A DNA stretch of 64,000 nucleotides from Photobacterium atrarenae (GTDB lineage Bacteria; Pseudomonadota; Gammaproteobacteria; Enterobacterales; Vibrionaceae), in NCBI RefSeq assembly GCF_024380015.1, contig NZ_CP101508.1, positions 2,418,902-2,482,901 on the forward strand, read 5' to 3'. The translations under genes and the position numbers were made by a program. The notes beneath the pieces are model-generated. The model made no database searches, had not been told where the DNA came from, and worked only from the letters and a program-made list of their open reading frames with translations. Below, piece after piece: positions 16,489-25,256 of this stretch. Numbering within the stretch: position 1 is the first letter of the stretch; every line of letters begins with the position of its first letter.

Positions 16489-19400
16489 TTAGCGGCTGAT
16501 TTTTTGCAACAAGGCTTGTGCTTCCTGCCGGCTCTGAACATCACCATTCCCGGCAATATCTTCCAACAGCCCCTGAGCGCCTTCGCGATCATTCATCTCC
16601 AGATACGCCTTGGCCAAATCCAGCTTACTGGCGTACTCACCCTGGCTATCAACGTCAACTTCGGCCACATCATTGAGAATATCCGGAAACTCATCCAGGC
16701 CTACGTTCAAATCCAGCGGCTGCTCTTCGATCTCTTCTGACGCTTCTTCAGCTTCCATATCTTTCATCAGCTCATCAATACTGATGTAAGCGGGAGCCGG
16801 CTCCGGCTCGGTCACCAATTCACTGCCGCCGGCTTCATCGGTTAACACTTCCGAATCCGCTTCCGCCAGCAGCATTTCCGGATCAAACGCCGCCACATCA
16901 TCAATCATCATCTGTGGCTGTTCAGCCCAGTCTTCCGTTTCCAGCTCCGGCTCCGGATTGCTGGCGCGCCAGATCTCAGCATCTTCTTCCGGATATGCCT
17001 CCGATGCCAGGTTGTCATCATCCAATCCGGATGACCAAAGCTGATCCCGCTCCGCGTCCAGCTCGTCCAGCTCGTCCTGCTCGTCCTGCTCATCTGGCGC
17101 CGAGGCGCGATCAGCCTCTGGTGCCGGTTGCGATTCAGCAATTGATGACGCCGGCTCCGGTGTCTGGGCTGACGCTTCTTCCGCCAATTCTGATTCAGCC
17201 TGACTCGCAACATCAGCCACCGCCGCCTCTGCAGATGCCTGGGCTTCAGTCCGAGCCTCATCCTGCTCGGCCAGCAAGCTGTCCACCGTAGCAACATCCA
17301 TCCCGGCAAAGCTGTCATCGGGGTCACTCAACAGCGCGTCCATGTCCAGGCCGGCCGTATCGACCAGCTCGTCATCAAACATATCAGCCGGTGGCTGACT
17401 GTGGTATTGCGGTGTTTGTTGCCTTGGCTGCGGCGCGGGTTCAGGCGCAGTTTCAACATCAGATGCTTCCACGCCCGGCGCATACTGATCCAACTCCATT
17501 TGCTCATCAAAAGACGCCTGCAACGCATCATCTTCGCTGAACTCCGCAATACTCGCCGGATCAATAGTTTCGAACTCAATGTTCTGCACGCCGTGAATCG
17601 AGTGTTGCGGCTGTGGTGAAACCTCTTCCTGCGCAACTTGCGGCGCTGGCGTTTGTTCCAGCTCCGGCTCAACGACTGGCGCCGATGTTTCGTTCAGTTC
17701 CTGTTCCGGCGCATGTGCTGGCTCTTGCTCTGGTTCCAACTCAGCCTGATCTGGTATTGACTCAACAGAAGGCGCTGCATCTGGTTCAGGCGCATCGAAC
17801 GCATCCAGCCCTAACTCGGGATCGTTCTCAAGCTCCGGCTCAGCTTCTTGTACCGGTGTTTCATCGGCAAACGCTTCGGCCAGCGCAGCGTCTTCATCAA
17901 ACTCCGGCAGATCTTCCAGATTGAGCGGTGCGTCAGCTTCCGGCTCTTCAGGCGACGCCAAGCTCAGTTCCGGCGCTGCATCTGATTCAGGTTCATCGAA
18001 CGCATCCAGTCCTAACTCGGGATCGTTCTCAAGCTCCGGCTCAGCTTCTTGGGTCGGTGCTTCATCAGCAAACGTCTCGGCCAGCGCAGCGTCTTCATCA
18101 AATTCCGGCAGATCTTCCAGATTGAGCGGTGCGTCAGCTTCCGGCTCTTCAGGCGACGCCAAGCTCAGTTCCGGCGCTGCATCTGATTCAGGTTCATCGA
18201 ACGCATCCAGTCCTAACTCGGGATCGTTCTCAAGCTCCGGCTCAGCTTCTTGGGTCGGTGCTTCATCAGCAAACGTCTCGGCCAGCGCAGCGTCTTCATC
18301 GAACTCCGGCAGATCTTCCAGATTGAGCGGTGCGTCAGCTTCCGGCTCTTCAGGCGACGCCAAGCTCAGTTCCGGCGCTGCATCTGATTCAGGTTTATCG
18401 AACGCATCCAGTCCTAACTCGGGATCGTTCTCAAGCTCCGGCTCAACTTCTTGCGCCGGTGTTTCATCAGCAAACGCTTCGGCCAGCGCCACGTCTTCGT
18501 CAAACTCCGGCTCATTGACCAATTCCTGGACATCAGCCAGTAAGGCATCAATATCATCTGCTGGTACGTCGGCCGTTGTTTCAGTCGGTTGCTCATTGAG
18601 CGCATCATTCAAGGCATCAGCAAAATCGCTCTCATCGGCAGCTACGAAGTCGGCATCCTGCGATGCATCATCTGAAGGTGCTGTCGATTGCGCTTCAGTT
18701 GGCTCAAACTCTGGGTCATCAAATAGCGACACGTCTGCTTCAGTCTCAGCCGGTGTGGCTGGTTCGGCCTGCGAAGGCTTTGCTGTCGACGCATCAGAGC
18801 TGTCAAATTCATCAACTGACAGCTCACCAGCGGCCTCGCTCGTTGACATTGATGCCGGGTGTTGCTGTTGCTCCAGAATATCATCAAGCAGATCGGTGCT
18901 GTTTTCATCGATGACGACATCATCGAGGTTCAACGCTGGCTCATCTTCGACGTCTAAATCAGCAACACCAACATTGCTGTCTTCCTCGTCGGCAACCAAT
19001 TCATCCAGTAAGGCTGTACTGTTTTCATCGAGCGTAATATCAGCCCGATTCAACGGATCGTCTTCATCCCCAATGAGCTCATCAAGCAACGCGGTGCTGT
19101 TTTCTTCCAGCTCAATCTCAGGGGCGCTGATCGCCTCGTCTTCAACCAGCTCGTCCAGCAACGCGGTACTGTTTTCATCAAACAACGCGTCTGCATCTGC
19201 CAACGCCTGATCAACCGCTGCCTGCTGTGCTTGCTCCTCCGGGGCATCCGCTTCGACCGCGGCCGGGGAAGGCTCCTCCGCCAAGCCGACAGAATTAAAT
19301 AAGGCGTCCAGCTCATCCTGATCAGCAACCTGACTGCGCTCAGGCTCCGCAGCAGCTGCCGGCTCAAGCTCTGCCGGTGCCGCCTCTGGCGCTGAAGGCT

Positions 19401-20913
19401 CCTCAGCTAGGTCACCCGCTTCACTCAGCAAGTCATCCAGAATCGACTGATCCAGCAACCCATCCTCAATATCCTGCTCTGAATCCACTGCCGAGTCGGC
19501 ATCCGCCAGGTCAAAACTGTCGTTGTCATCATCATCGCCCTGGAGCGATTGCTCCCACATCGCGGCCAGCGCTTCATCCGAGCTTGGTTCTGAGGACTGC
19601 TCAATTTCATCCAGCGCGCGCTCCATATCCTGGAGCCCGATTGCTTCTTCATCCCCTTTCACCGATATGCTACTCGGCGTCAGGCCACTTTCAATCTCAA
19701 AATCATCATGACCACCGGCAGACAAATCAAGCAGGTCATCAGACTCTGCAGGCTTATCGCCATCATGCTCCGGACCAAACAGGCTGGTTTCCGGATCATC
19801 AAACAGGGAGTCATCGTCAACGGCAAACAAATCATCTGCGTCTGACTTTTCACCGTCCAGGGCGGCAATCGCATCCGGCTCACCTTCCGATGGTGCCGGG
19901 ATTGCCGGATCCTGCGCTTGCGGACTATCCAGCGCTTTCACTTCATCATCGTCTTCCTTACGGCGCATCATGAAGAAAGCAATCGCACCGGCGATTAAGG
20001 CGCCCGGAACAAAAGCCGCAGCCGCCAAAGCCCATGGGTTGGCCACCAAATCATCCACCCAGGATGTTTCAGCCACCGCAGGCTCAACCGGCTGTGATTT
20101 CTGATGCTGAATGAAATCCAGGATTTCTTTACGGAGTCGCTCGTCGTTGGTGATCTGATCTTTCAGCGCGCTCACCTCATGCTGCATTTCAGCCAGGCGA
20201 ACACGGAGTAAGTGATTGCTTTCAACCAGCTTGGTCATCTGTACATCGGATGCGTCCAACTGCGTCTGCAACGCGGTTGGCTTTGCCGGGATCCCACCTT
20301 TATCTGCGCTCACCTCACCGGCTGTTTCACTGGCTGCAGGTGCTGACGCTGTGGCTGGTTTCGGAGATGCCTGGATTTGCTGCTCGTCAATCGCAACTTG
20401 GGGTTTCGGCTGTGCTGTAGCGACCACCGTGGGTGCCGGTGAAGCGGCCCTTGAAGCCGGCGAACTTGGCGGCACGGACTGACGAACCTGGCGGCGCTGA
20501 TCAGCTTCCAGGCGACGGCGGACGCTGTCTACATCTTCCCGACGGATCTGAGCCAACGTCGGCATGGTCAACACACTACCCGGGATCAGGCCGTGAATAT
20601 TATTCTGCTCAAATGCCATGGGATTGGCACGATGGATCGCGCCAATGACCTGATAGACAGACACCTGGTTATTCGGACGGTAACGAGAAGCAATCGACCA
20701 AAGGGTTTCACTATTCCCGGTCGGACCGTAGCGATTGATTGTATTCTGGCTCGAAGAAAAAGATTGAGCAGGCTCAGACTGAACAGTTCGCACGTCATCT
20801 TCAGATGGGCCGACAATACGCACCGTATTGGCCTGCACGGGGATCTGGAAGGCGGCACCGGCGATAATGACCGGTAATATAAAGCGTTTTATCATAGTCG
20901 ATAAGTCAGACAC
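16489..20913 (-). CDS. fimV: Polar landmark protein FimV/HubP
   Basis: 1474 residues. Order of parts: a signal peptide (FILPVIIAGAAFQIPVQA); a periplasmic LysM domain at about 62-126 (SETLWSIASRYRPNN ... GSVLTMPT); a coiled coil at about 215-270; one membrane helix (LAAAAFVPGALIAGAIAFFM) near 300; a very long acidic cytoplasmic region; and the C-terminal FimV/TPR domain (DLAKAYLEMNDREGAQGLLE). In Vibrio, HubP marks the pole and gathers ParA1, FlhF/FlhG and chemotaxis factors. The cytoplasmic part holds a 67-residue repeat in about 3.5 copies and four ENSTALLDEL-like motifs. The start is a GTG at 20913; an ATG at 20895 begins just before the signal peptide and is a real alternative. Confidence 0.93.
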   Translation of the reverse strand: MSDLSTMIKRFILPVIIAGAAFQIPVQANTVRIVGPSEDDVRTVQSEPAQSFSSSQNTINRYGPTGNSETLWSIASRYRPNNQVSVYQVIGAIHRANPMAFEQNNIHGLIPGSVLTMPTLAQIRREDVDSVRRRLEADQRRQVRQSVPPSSPASRAASPAPTVVATAQPKPQVAIDEQQIQASPKPATASAPAASETAGEVSADKGGIPAKPTALQTQLDASDVQMTKLVESNHLLRVRLAEMQHEVSALKDQITNDERLRKEILDFIQHQKSQPVEPAVAETSWVDDLVANPWALAAAAFVPGALIAGAIAFFMMRRKEDDDEVKALDSPQAQDPAIPAPSEGEPDAIAALDGEKSDADDLFAVDDDSLFDDPETSLFGPEHDGDKPAESDDLLDLSAGGHDDFEIESGLTPSSISVKGDEEAIGLQDMERALDEIEQSSEPSSDEALAAMWEQSLQGDDDDNDSFDLADADSAVDSEQDIEDGLLDQSILDDLLSEAGDLAEEPSAPEAAPAELEPAAAAEPERSQVADQDELDALFNSVGLAEEPSPAAVEADAPEEQAQQAAVDQALADADALFDENSTALLDELVEDEAISAPEIELEENSTALLDELIGDEDDPLNRADITLDENSTALLDELVADEEDSNVGVADLDVEDEPALNLDDVVIDENSTDLLDDILEQQQHPASMSTSEAAGELSVDEFDSSDASTAKPSQAEPATPAETEADVSLFDDPEFEPTEAQSTAPSDDASQDADFVAADESDFADALNDALNEQPTETTADVPADDIDALLADVQELVNEPEFDEDVALAEAFADETPAQEVEPELENDPELGLDAFDKPESDAAPELSLASPEEPEADAPLNLEDLPEFDEDAALAETFADEAPTQEAEPELENDPELGLDAFDEPESDAAPELSLASPEEPEADAPLNLEDLPEFDEDAALAETFADEAPTQEAEPELENDPELGLDAFDEPESDAAPELSLASPEEPEADAPLNLEDLPEFDEDAALAEAFADETPVQEAEPELENDPELGLDAFDAPEPDAAPSVESIPDQAELEPEQEPAHAPEQELNETSAPVVEPELEQTPAPQVAQEEVSPQPQHSIHGVQNIEFETIDPASIAEFSEDDALQASFDEQMELDQYAPGVEASDVETAPEPAPQPRQQTPQYHSQPPADMFDDELVDTAGLDMDALLSDPDDSFAGMDVATVDSLLAEQDEARTEAQASAEAAVADVASQAESELAEEASAQTPEPASSIAESQPAPEADRASAPDEQDEQDELDELDAERDQLWSSGLDDDNLASEAYPEEDAEIWRASNPEPELETEDWAEQPQMMIDDVAAFDPEMLLAEADSEVLTDEAGGSELVTEPEPAPAYISIDELMKDMEAEEASEEIEEQPLDLNVGLDEFPDILNDVAEVDVDSQGEYASKLDLAKAYLEMNDREGAQGLLEDIAGNGDVQSRQEAQALLQKISR
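17780..18520 (-). repeat. Tandem 201-bp repeats inside fimV/hubP
   Basis: Corresponding points recur at 17827, 18028, 18229 and 18430, an exact 201-bp (67-codon) period. The copies are almost identical at DNA level, which points to recent duplication or gene conversion. The encoded unit is acidic and contains DLPEFDEDAALAE and ENDPELGLDAFD. Confidence 0.9.
18880..19185 (-). repeat. Four ENSTALLDEL-like motifs in fimV/hubP
   Basis: The coding sequence gives DENSTALLDEL, EENSTALLDEL, DENSTALLDEL and DENSTDLLDDI spaced 25-42 residues apart. These short motifs are much better conserved than the acidic spacers between them. Confidence 0.8.
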
Positions 20914-21099
20914 TGCCTGCTGTCCTCTCTGGCAGAGATGAGAAATTAGTTTCGAGTATCGAGTGAGTTGAATCGAGCTTCGAAGTTATGGCGCTAAGCA
21001 TAATGAATCTATCGGCCATTCATCAAGACTCTTGAACGGTAAATGAGGGATGCTGCCTAATTCCAACGACGGGGCCGTTTGAATATTCAGGCGTCTGGC

Positions 21100-21143
21100 A
21101 AAAAACAAATACGGCCGATTCCGTCGACAGACAGAATCGGCCG
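21100..21143 (-). terminator. Intrinsic terminator of pdxB-asd
   Basis: CGGCCGATTC pairs with GAATCGGCCG around a 12-base loop, then TATTTGTTTTTTG follows on the minus strand, 12 bases after the asd stop. Confidence 0.85.
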
Positions 21144-21155
21144 CCATGGCGTCAA

Positions 21156-22169
21156 TTACAGGTATTCTGCAATCAGCGTTTCGGCAATCTGCACACTGTT
21201 GGTCGCTGCGCCCTTGCGAACATTATCGGCCACAACCCACATGTTCAGACCACACGGGTGACTGATATCTTCACGGATCCGCGCGACCATCACGTGATCT
21301 TTCCCGGTGCCGTCTCCAACCTGGGTCGGATAATCGTTGCCATGGAAGACTTCTACGCCTTCGGCATTTTCCAGTAAGCTGATCGCTTCTTCGACATGCA
21401 CCGGCTGACAGGTTTCCACATGAACCGCTTCGGCGTGACCATAAAAGACAGGCACCCGAACACAGGTCGGATTCACCCGGATATTGTCGTCGCCAAGGAT
21501 TTTCTGGGTTTCCCACACCATTTTCATTTCTTCTTTGGTGTAACCGTTGTCCATGAAGGCATCGATCTGCGGCAGGCAGTTAAACGCAATCTGCTTGTCA
21601 TAGGCTTTATTTTCCGCCGGCATGCCATTCAGCAGCTTGGCTGTCTGCCCGGCCAGCTCATCGATCCCTTTTTTGCCGGAGCCGGAAACCGACTGATACG
21701 TCGCGACGTTAATCCGCTCAATGCCATAAGCATCATGGATCGGTTTCAGTGCCACCAGCATCTGAATGGTCGAGCAGTTCGGGTTGGCAATAATATTGCG
21801 GTTACGGTAATCCGCCAGCGCGTGCGGGTTGACTTCCGGCACCACCAACGGCACATCGTAGTCGTAACGGAACTGCGAGGTATTGTCGATCACCACCACA
21901 CCGTAATCGGCTGCGATCGGCGCCCAGTGCGCAGATGTTTCAGCGCCGGCTGAGAACAGCGCCAACTGAACCTGTCCCCAGTCGAAATCGTCAACATTGG
22001 TCACCCGGACATTTTTACCTTTAAAACGCAGCGTTTTGCCTGCGCTTCGCTCAGAAGCCAGCAAGTAGAGATTGCGAACCGGAAAATCACGCGCTTCCAG
22101 TACTTCTACGATCGTTTCGCCCACGGCACCTGTTGCGCCCAGAACGGCAACATCAAATTCCTGACTCAT
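21156..22169 (-). CDS. asd: Aspartate-semialdehyde dehydrogenase
   Basis: 337 residues. An N-terminal NADP site ([19 protein letters not shown]), the catalytic Cys in [10 protein letters not shown], and the C-terminal His-containing [10 protein letters not shown] are present, so it looks active rather than being the inactive Usg-type homologue. It reduces aspartyl phosphate to the semialdehyde, the branch to Lys, diaminopimelate, Met and Thr. Its start overlaps the pdxB stop (ATGA at 22166-22169). Confidence 0.92.
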   Translation of the reverse strand: MSQEFDVAVLGATGAVGETIVEVLEARDFPVRNLYLLASERSAGKTLRFKGKNVRVTNVDDFDWGQVQLALFSAGAETSAHWAPIAADYGVVVIDNTSQFRYDYDVPLVVPEVNPHALADYRNRNIIANPNCSTIQMLVALKPIHDAYGIERINVATYQSVSGSGKKGIDELAGQTAKLLNGMPAENKAYDKQIAFNCLPQIDAFMDNGYTKEEMKMVWETQKILGDDNIRVNPTCVRVPVFYGHAEAVHVETCQPVHVEEAISLLENAEGVEVFHGNDYPTQVGDGTGKDHVMVARIREDISHPCGLNMWVVADNVRKGAATNSVQIAETLIAEYL

Positions 22170-23338
22170 GGCGTTTCCTCAACTGTAAAACCTAAATTAG
22201 CCAGCGACTCTAACCCAAAACCGGCCTTTCCGGCTACTGTAATCGCACTGTATTCACGTCGATCCCAGTAATTTTTCCGCATTTGATCGAAGGCCGTCGC
22301 CATCCGGCTGGTATTTTCTCCCGCGGCAATCATTTCACGGCGGAATAACCCATCATCCTTACGCACATCATAGACCAGCTGGATCAGGCTAAACAGGGTA
22401 TCTTCCTGCCAGGCACGGCTAAGGGTTACCCCCGGCAAAGGCGCTTCCGGCAGCAGACTTGCCGCTGAGACCTGTTGTTCCCGGCCCAGGAACTCGCAAT
22501 AGCGATTAAATACCATCGTTGTGCCTCGTGCCTTGCCCTCAAGGCCGTAGCCAGCCACATGCGGTGTCGCAAATGCCAGCAACGGCAGCAGCTCAAGATC
22601 CACCAGCGGCTCATGCTCAAACACGTCCAGTACCGCAGTCAACGCTTTCCCTTCACCGCTTAAAGCTTGCTGCAACGCCGCTTTCAACGCACTGTTATCC
22701 ACCACAGGTCCCCGGGCTGCATTGATCAACATCGCCCCGGGTTTCAGCTGTTGCAAGAATGCTTCATCCACCAGGTGATAAGTCGGGTAGGCACCGTCAC
22801 GGGTGAGCGGCGTATGCATGGTGATCACATCACAGTGCTGTTGTAGCACTTCCAGTGAGTGAAACGTCCGGCTGTCGCCCTGCTCTGCTTTCAGTGGGTC
22901 ATTAAGCATGTAGCGGATCCCGAGTGCTTCCAGGCACTTCGCCAGATAGCTACCAACATTGCCCGCACCGATAATGCCCACGGTCTTGTCAAAGATTGAA
23001 AAGCCCTGCTGCTGACCCAGCACCATCAGGCTGCTCAGAACATACTCGGCGACGCCGACCTTGTTGCAGCCCGGTGCTGCGGTGAACGTGATCCCCTTTT
23101 CCGCCAACAGTGCCTGATCGACGTGATCCTGCCCGGCCGTTGCCGTGCCGACAAAGCGCAGTCGATTGGCCTTCGTCAGCAAATCAGCATTCACTTTGGT
23201 GACCGAGCGGATCATCAACGCATCGATATCAATTAAATCATCGGCAGTCAGTGTGCGGCCGGGTTTCGCCACCACCTCGCCGAGCTGGCTAAACAGATCA
23301 TGCGCATAAGGCATATTTTCATCAATGAGGATTTTCAT
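22166..23338 (-). CDS. pdxB: Erythronate-4-phosphate dehydrogenase PdxB
   Basis: 390 residues. A D-2-hydroxyacid dehydrogenase with N-terminal LIDENMPYA, the NAD motif [21 protein letters not shown], the substrate segment NAARGPVVD, and the extra C-terminal dimerisation domain of PdxB. It performs the second step of pyridoxal-phosphate synthesis by the DXP-dependent route. Translationally coupled to asd. Confidence 0.95.
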   Translation of the reverse strand: MKILIDENMPYAHDLFSQLGEVVAKPGRTLTADDLIDIDALMIRSVTKVNADLLTKANRLRFVGTATAGQDHVDQALLAEKGITFTAAPGCNKVGVAEYVLSSLMVLGQQQGFSIFDKTVGIIGAGNVGSYLAKCLEALGIRYMLNDPLKAEQGDSRTFHSLEVLQQHCDVITMHTPLTRDGAYPTYHLVDEAFLQQLKPGAMLINAARGPVVDNSALKAALQQALSGEGKALTAVLDVFEHEPLVDLELLPLLAFATPHVAGYGLEGKARGTTMVFNRYCEFLGREQQVSAASLLPEAPLPGVTLSRAWQEDTLFSLIQLVYDVRKDDGLFRREMIAAGENTSRMATAFDQMRKNYWDRREYSAITVAGKAGFGLESLANLGFTVEETP

Positions 23339-23519
23339 GGGTCCGTTTCCTGTAGCATCGCAGCGAAAGTTAGCGGCACGGCTGCAATAAGAATAAAAGT
23401 GTCAAAATAGTATTGAGTTGGCCGGGAAAGTACAAGCCTGGAAAGGCCAGGATACTGACGGTGTTGAAGCAGTTGAGCGCGCTGCTTTTTTAGCTGCTCA
23501 CCCAGACATAAAAACCGGC
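23339..23519. other. pdxB upstream region
   Basis: About 180 bases between the pdxB start and the fabB terminator, part of a gap of over 500 bases between these genes. It must hold the pdxB promoter. No gene or clear site is seen. Confidence 0.4.
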
Positions 23520-23553
23520 ATAAAAAAACCCGGCATCAAGCCGGGCAAAAAAA
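23520..23553. terminator. Strong terminator downstream of fabB
   Basis: CCCGGC/GCCGGG with a 5-base loop and runs of seven A or T on both sides. On the minus strand it lies about 300 bases after the fabB stop and would be the end of a long fabB 3' UTR. Confidence 0.9.
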
Positions 23554-23640
23554 TCCAGGATAAAAAACACCTGTTCGTGCGATAGACAGCTCCCGCAAAA
23601 GAAAATACTATTCACACCAACAAATGCCGCGTCTGTTTTC

Positions 23641-23711
23641 GGCACTGGCTAACAAGGCCGGTCTTGGAAGTCTCTGCAAAGCCATCTCAGAGCTGCCCAT
23701 TAGCCAGTGCC
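23641..23711. repeat. Perfect 12-bp inverted repeat in the fabB 3' UTR
   Basis: GGCACTGGCTAA at 23641-23652 and TTAGCCAGTGCC at 23700-23711 are exact complements, with 47 bases between. The loop contains further short complementary pieces. Confidence 0.7.
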
Positions 23712-23847
23712 ACTCCCGGAAAAATGACAAAAGTCATGTGCAGAGGCGAGATCCTGCTGTCGAGCGCCGGGAATACCTTCCCTGCCATATAACCTCGTAT
23801 AAAACCTCATAACCCCGCCTCTGGTATTTCTCACTGAGTGATGCGAA

Positions 23848-25062
23848 TTAACCTTCGTATTTCTTGATCACCAGCGTTGCGTTGGTGCCACCGAAACCAA
23901 AGCTGTTCGACATCACCGTCTTCAGTTGCTGCTCACGGGCTTGGGTCACAATATCCAGCCCTTCCGCCGCCGGGTCCAGATTATCAACGTTGATGCTTGG
24001 GGCAACAAAACCATGCTCCAGCATCAGGGTTGAGTAAATGGCCTCGTGCACACCCGCAGCACCCAGCGCATGGCCCGTCATCGCCTTGGTGGCAGAAATA
24101 GCCGGACTATTCTCCCCGAAAATTTCCTGGATCGCGCCCAGCTCTTTCACATCACCAACCGGCGTTGAAGTGCCGTGGGTGTTGATGTAATCAATCGGCG
24201 CATCCAGATCCTGCATTGCCATCTTCATACAACGCACCGCACCTTCGCCTGATGGTGCAACCATGTCGTAGCCATCGGAGGTCGCGCCGTAGCCGACGAT
24301 TTCACCGTAAATTTTCGCCCCACGGGCCAGTGCATGCTCCAGCTCTTCCACCACCAGCATGCCGCCGCCACCGGAAATCACGAAGCCGTCACGATCAGCA
24401 TCGTAAGTCCGGGATGCTTTCGACGGGTCGTCGTTGTACTTGGTCGAGAGCGCGCCCATGGCATCGAACATCATCGTCAGGGTCCAGTCCAGCTCTTCAC
24501 CACCACCGGCGAAAACAACGTCTTGCTTGCCCAGCTGGATCAGCTCCAGCGCGTGACCGATACAGTGTGCAGACGTCGCACAGGCAGAACTCATGGTGTA
24601 GTTCACGCCACGGATCTTGAAGGGTGTCGCCAGACAGGCTGACACAGTTGAAGACATGGTACGCGGCACCATATAAGGACCAACACGCTTCACGCCTTTC
24701 TCTCGCAGGATATCGACCGCTGCGATCTGGTTTTGCGAGGATGCACCGCCCGAACCTGCGACCAGGCCGGTACGATCATTGGAAATTTGTTCTTCAGTAA
24801 GACCGGCGTCTTCAATTGCCTGCTCCATAGACAAATACGCAAAGGCTGCGGCATCGCCCATGAAACGCATTTTTTTACGGTCGATATGCTCAGACGGGTT
24901 CATTTTTAAATCGCCCCAAACATTGCTGCGCAGCTTCATTTCTGCAAACTGTTCGGAGAAATTAATACCGGATTTACCGGCTTTCAGAGATTCCAGCACC
25001 TCTTTCACATTGTTACCGATGCTGGATACAATACCCATGCCTGTAATTACGGCTCGTTTCAT
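23848..25062 (-). CDS. fabB: 3-oxoacyl-ACP synthase I (FabB)
   Basis: 404 residues. The catalytic triad of KAS I is visible: Cys in [12 protein letters not shown], His in [11 protein letters not shown] and His in [13 protein letters not shown]. FabB condenses malonyl-ACP with acyl-ACP and is needed for unsaturated fatty acids. It is divergent from mnmC, as in E. coli. The upstream region contains AAGTGGTCAGCTTT, which faintly resembles a FadR site; this is not strong enough to annotate separately. Confidence 0.97.
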   Translation of the reverse strand: MKRAVITGMGIVSSIGNNVKEVLESLKAGKSGINFSEQFAEMKLRSNVWGDLKMNPSEHIDRKKMRFMGDAAAFAYLSMEQAIEDAGLTEEQISNDRTGLVAGSGGASSQNQIAAVDILREKGVKRVGPYMVPRTMSSTVSACLATPFKIRGVNYTMSSACATSAHCIGHALELIQLGKQDVVFAGGGEELDWTLTMMFDAMGALSTKYNDDPSKASRTYDADRDGFVISGGGGMLVVEELEHALARGAKIYGEIVGYGATSDGYDMVAPSGEGAVRCMKMAMQDLDAPIDYINTHGTSTPVGDVKELGAIQEIFGENSPAISATKAMTGHALGAAGVHEAIYSTLMLEHGFVAPSINVDNLDPAAEGLDIVTQAREQQLKTVMSNSFGFGGTNATLVIKKYEG

Positions 25063-25256
25063 GATGAATTCCTACTGTCATTTAACGGTGCTGATCATAA
25101 CGGGTTTATCCCGAGAAAGTGGTCAGCTTTCCCGGCAATCGGTACAATCAACACCAAGATCTTCGGTTTGAACGGTCATTGCCCACTTATCAATCGCTTA
25201 ACAAGTGTTCAGGCGCAATGACCGACTATTGTTACAGCACTACATGAGGTTTCCCC

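Larger units (their letters stand above)
23520..23847 (-). ncRNA. fabB 3' UTR, candidate FarS-type small RNA
   Basis: The minus strand from the fabB stop to a strong terminator has no gene and is rich in possible structure. In Vibrio cholerae the small RNA FarS is cut from the fabB 3' UTR and controls fatty-acid degradation; that is established knowledge. By position, the 3' end of this region is where such an RNA would be. I could not confirm FarS by sequence. Its 5' end cannot be placed by eye. Confidence 0.4.

Noticed and set aside
17780..18520. 201-bp direct repeats as mobile or CRISPR-like DNA
   Set aside because: They are in frame with fimV/hubP and code for a regular 67-residue unit.
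17921..19210. A 429-codon plus-strand frame rich in Ser, Ala and Gly
   Set aside because: It is the antisense reading of the acidic repeat region of fimV/hubP. Its low-complexity product follows from the Glu/Asp/Ala/Pro codons on the other strand, and no start signal is present.
21156..22169. The dehydrogenase next to pdxB as the inactive homologue Usg
   Set aside because: The catalytic Cys ([10 protein letters not shown]) and downstream His motif are kept, so asd is the better call.
23641..23711. The inverted repeat as an integron attC site
   Set aside because: The core-site pattern (RYYYAAC/GTTRRRY in proper places) and gene-cassette context are missing; it lies between conserved housekeeping genes.
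25100..25130. A FadR operator upstream of fabB
   Set aside because: AAGTGGTCAGCTTT has only partial likeness to the FadR consensus, and the promoter position is not clear.
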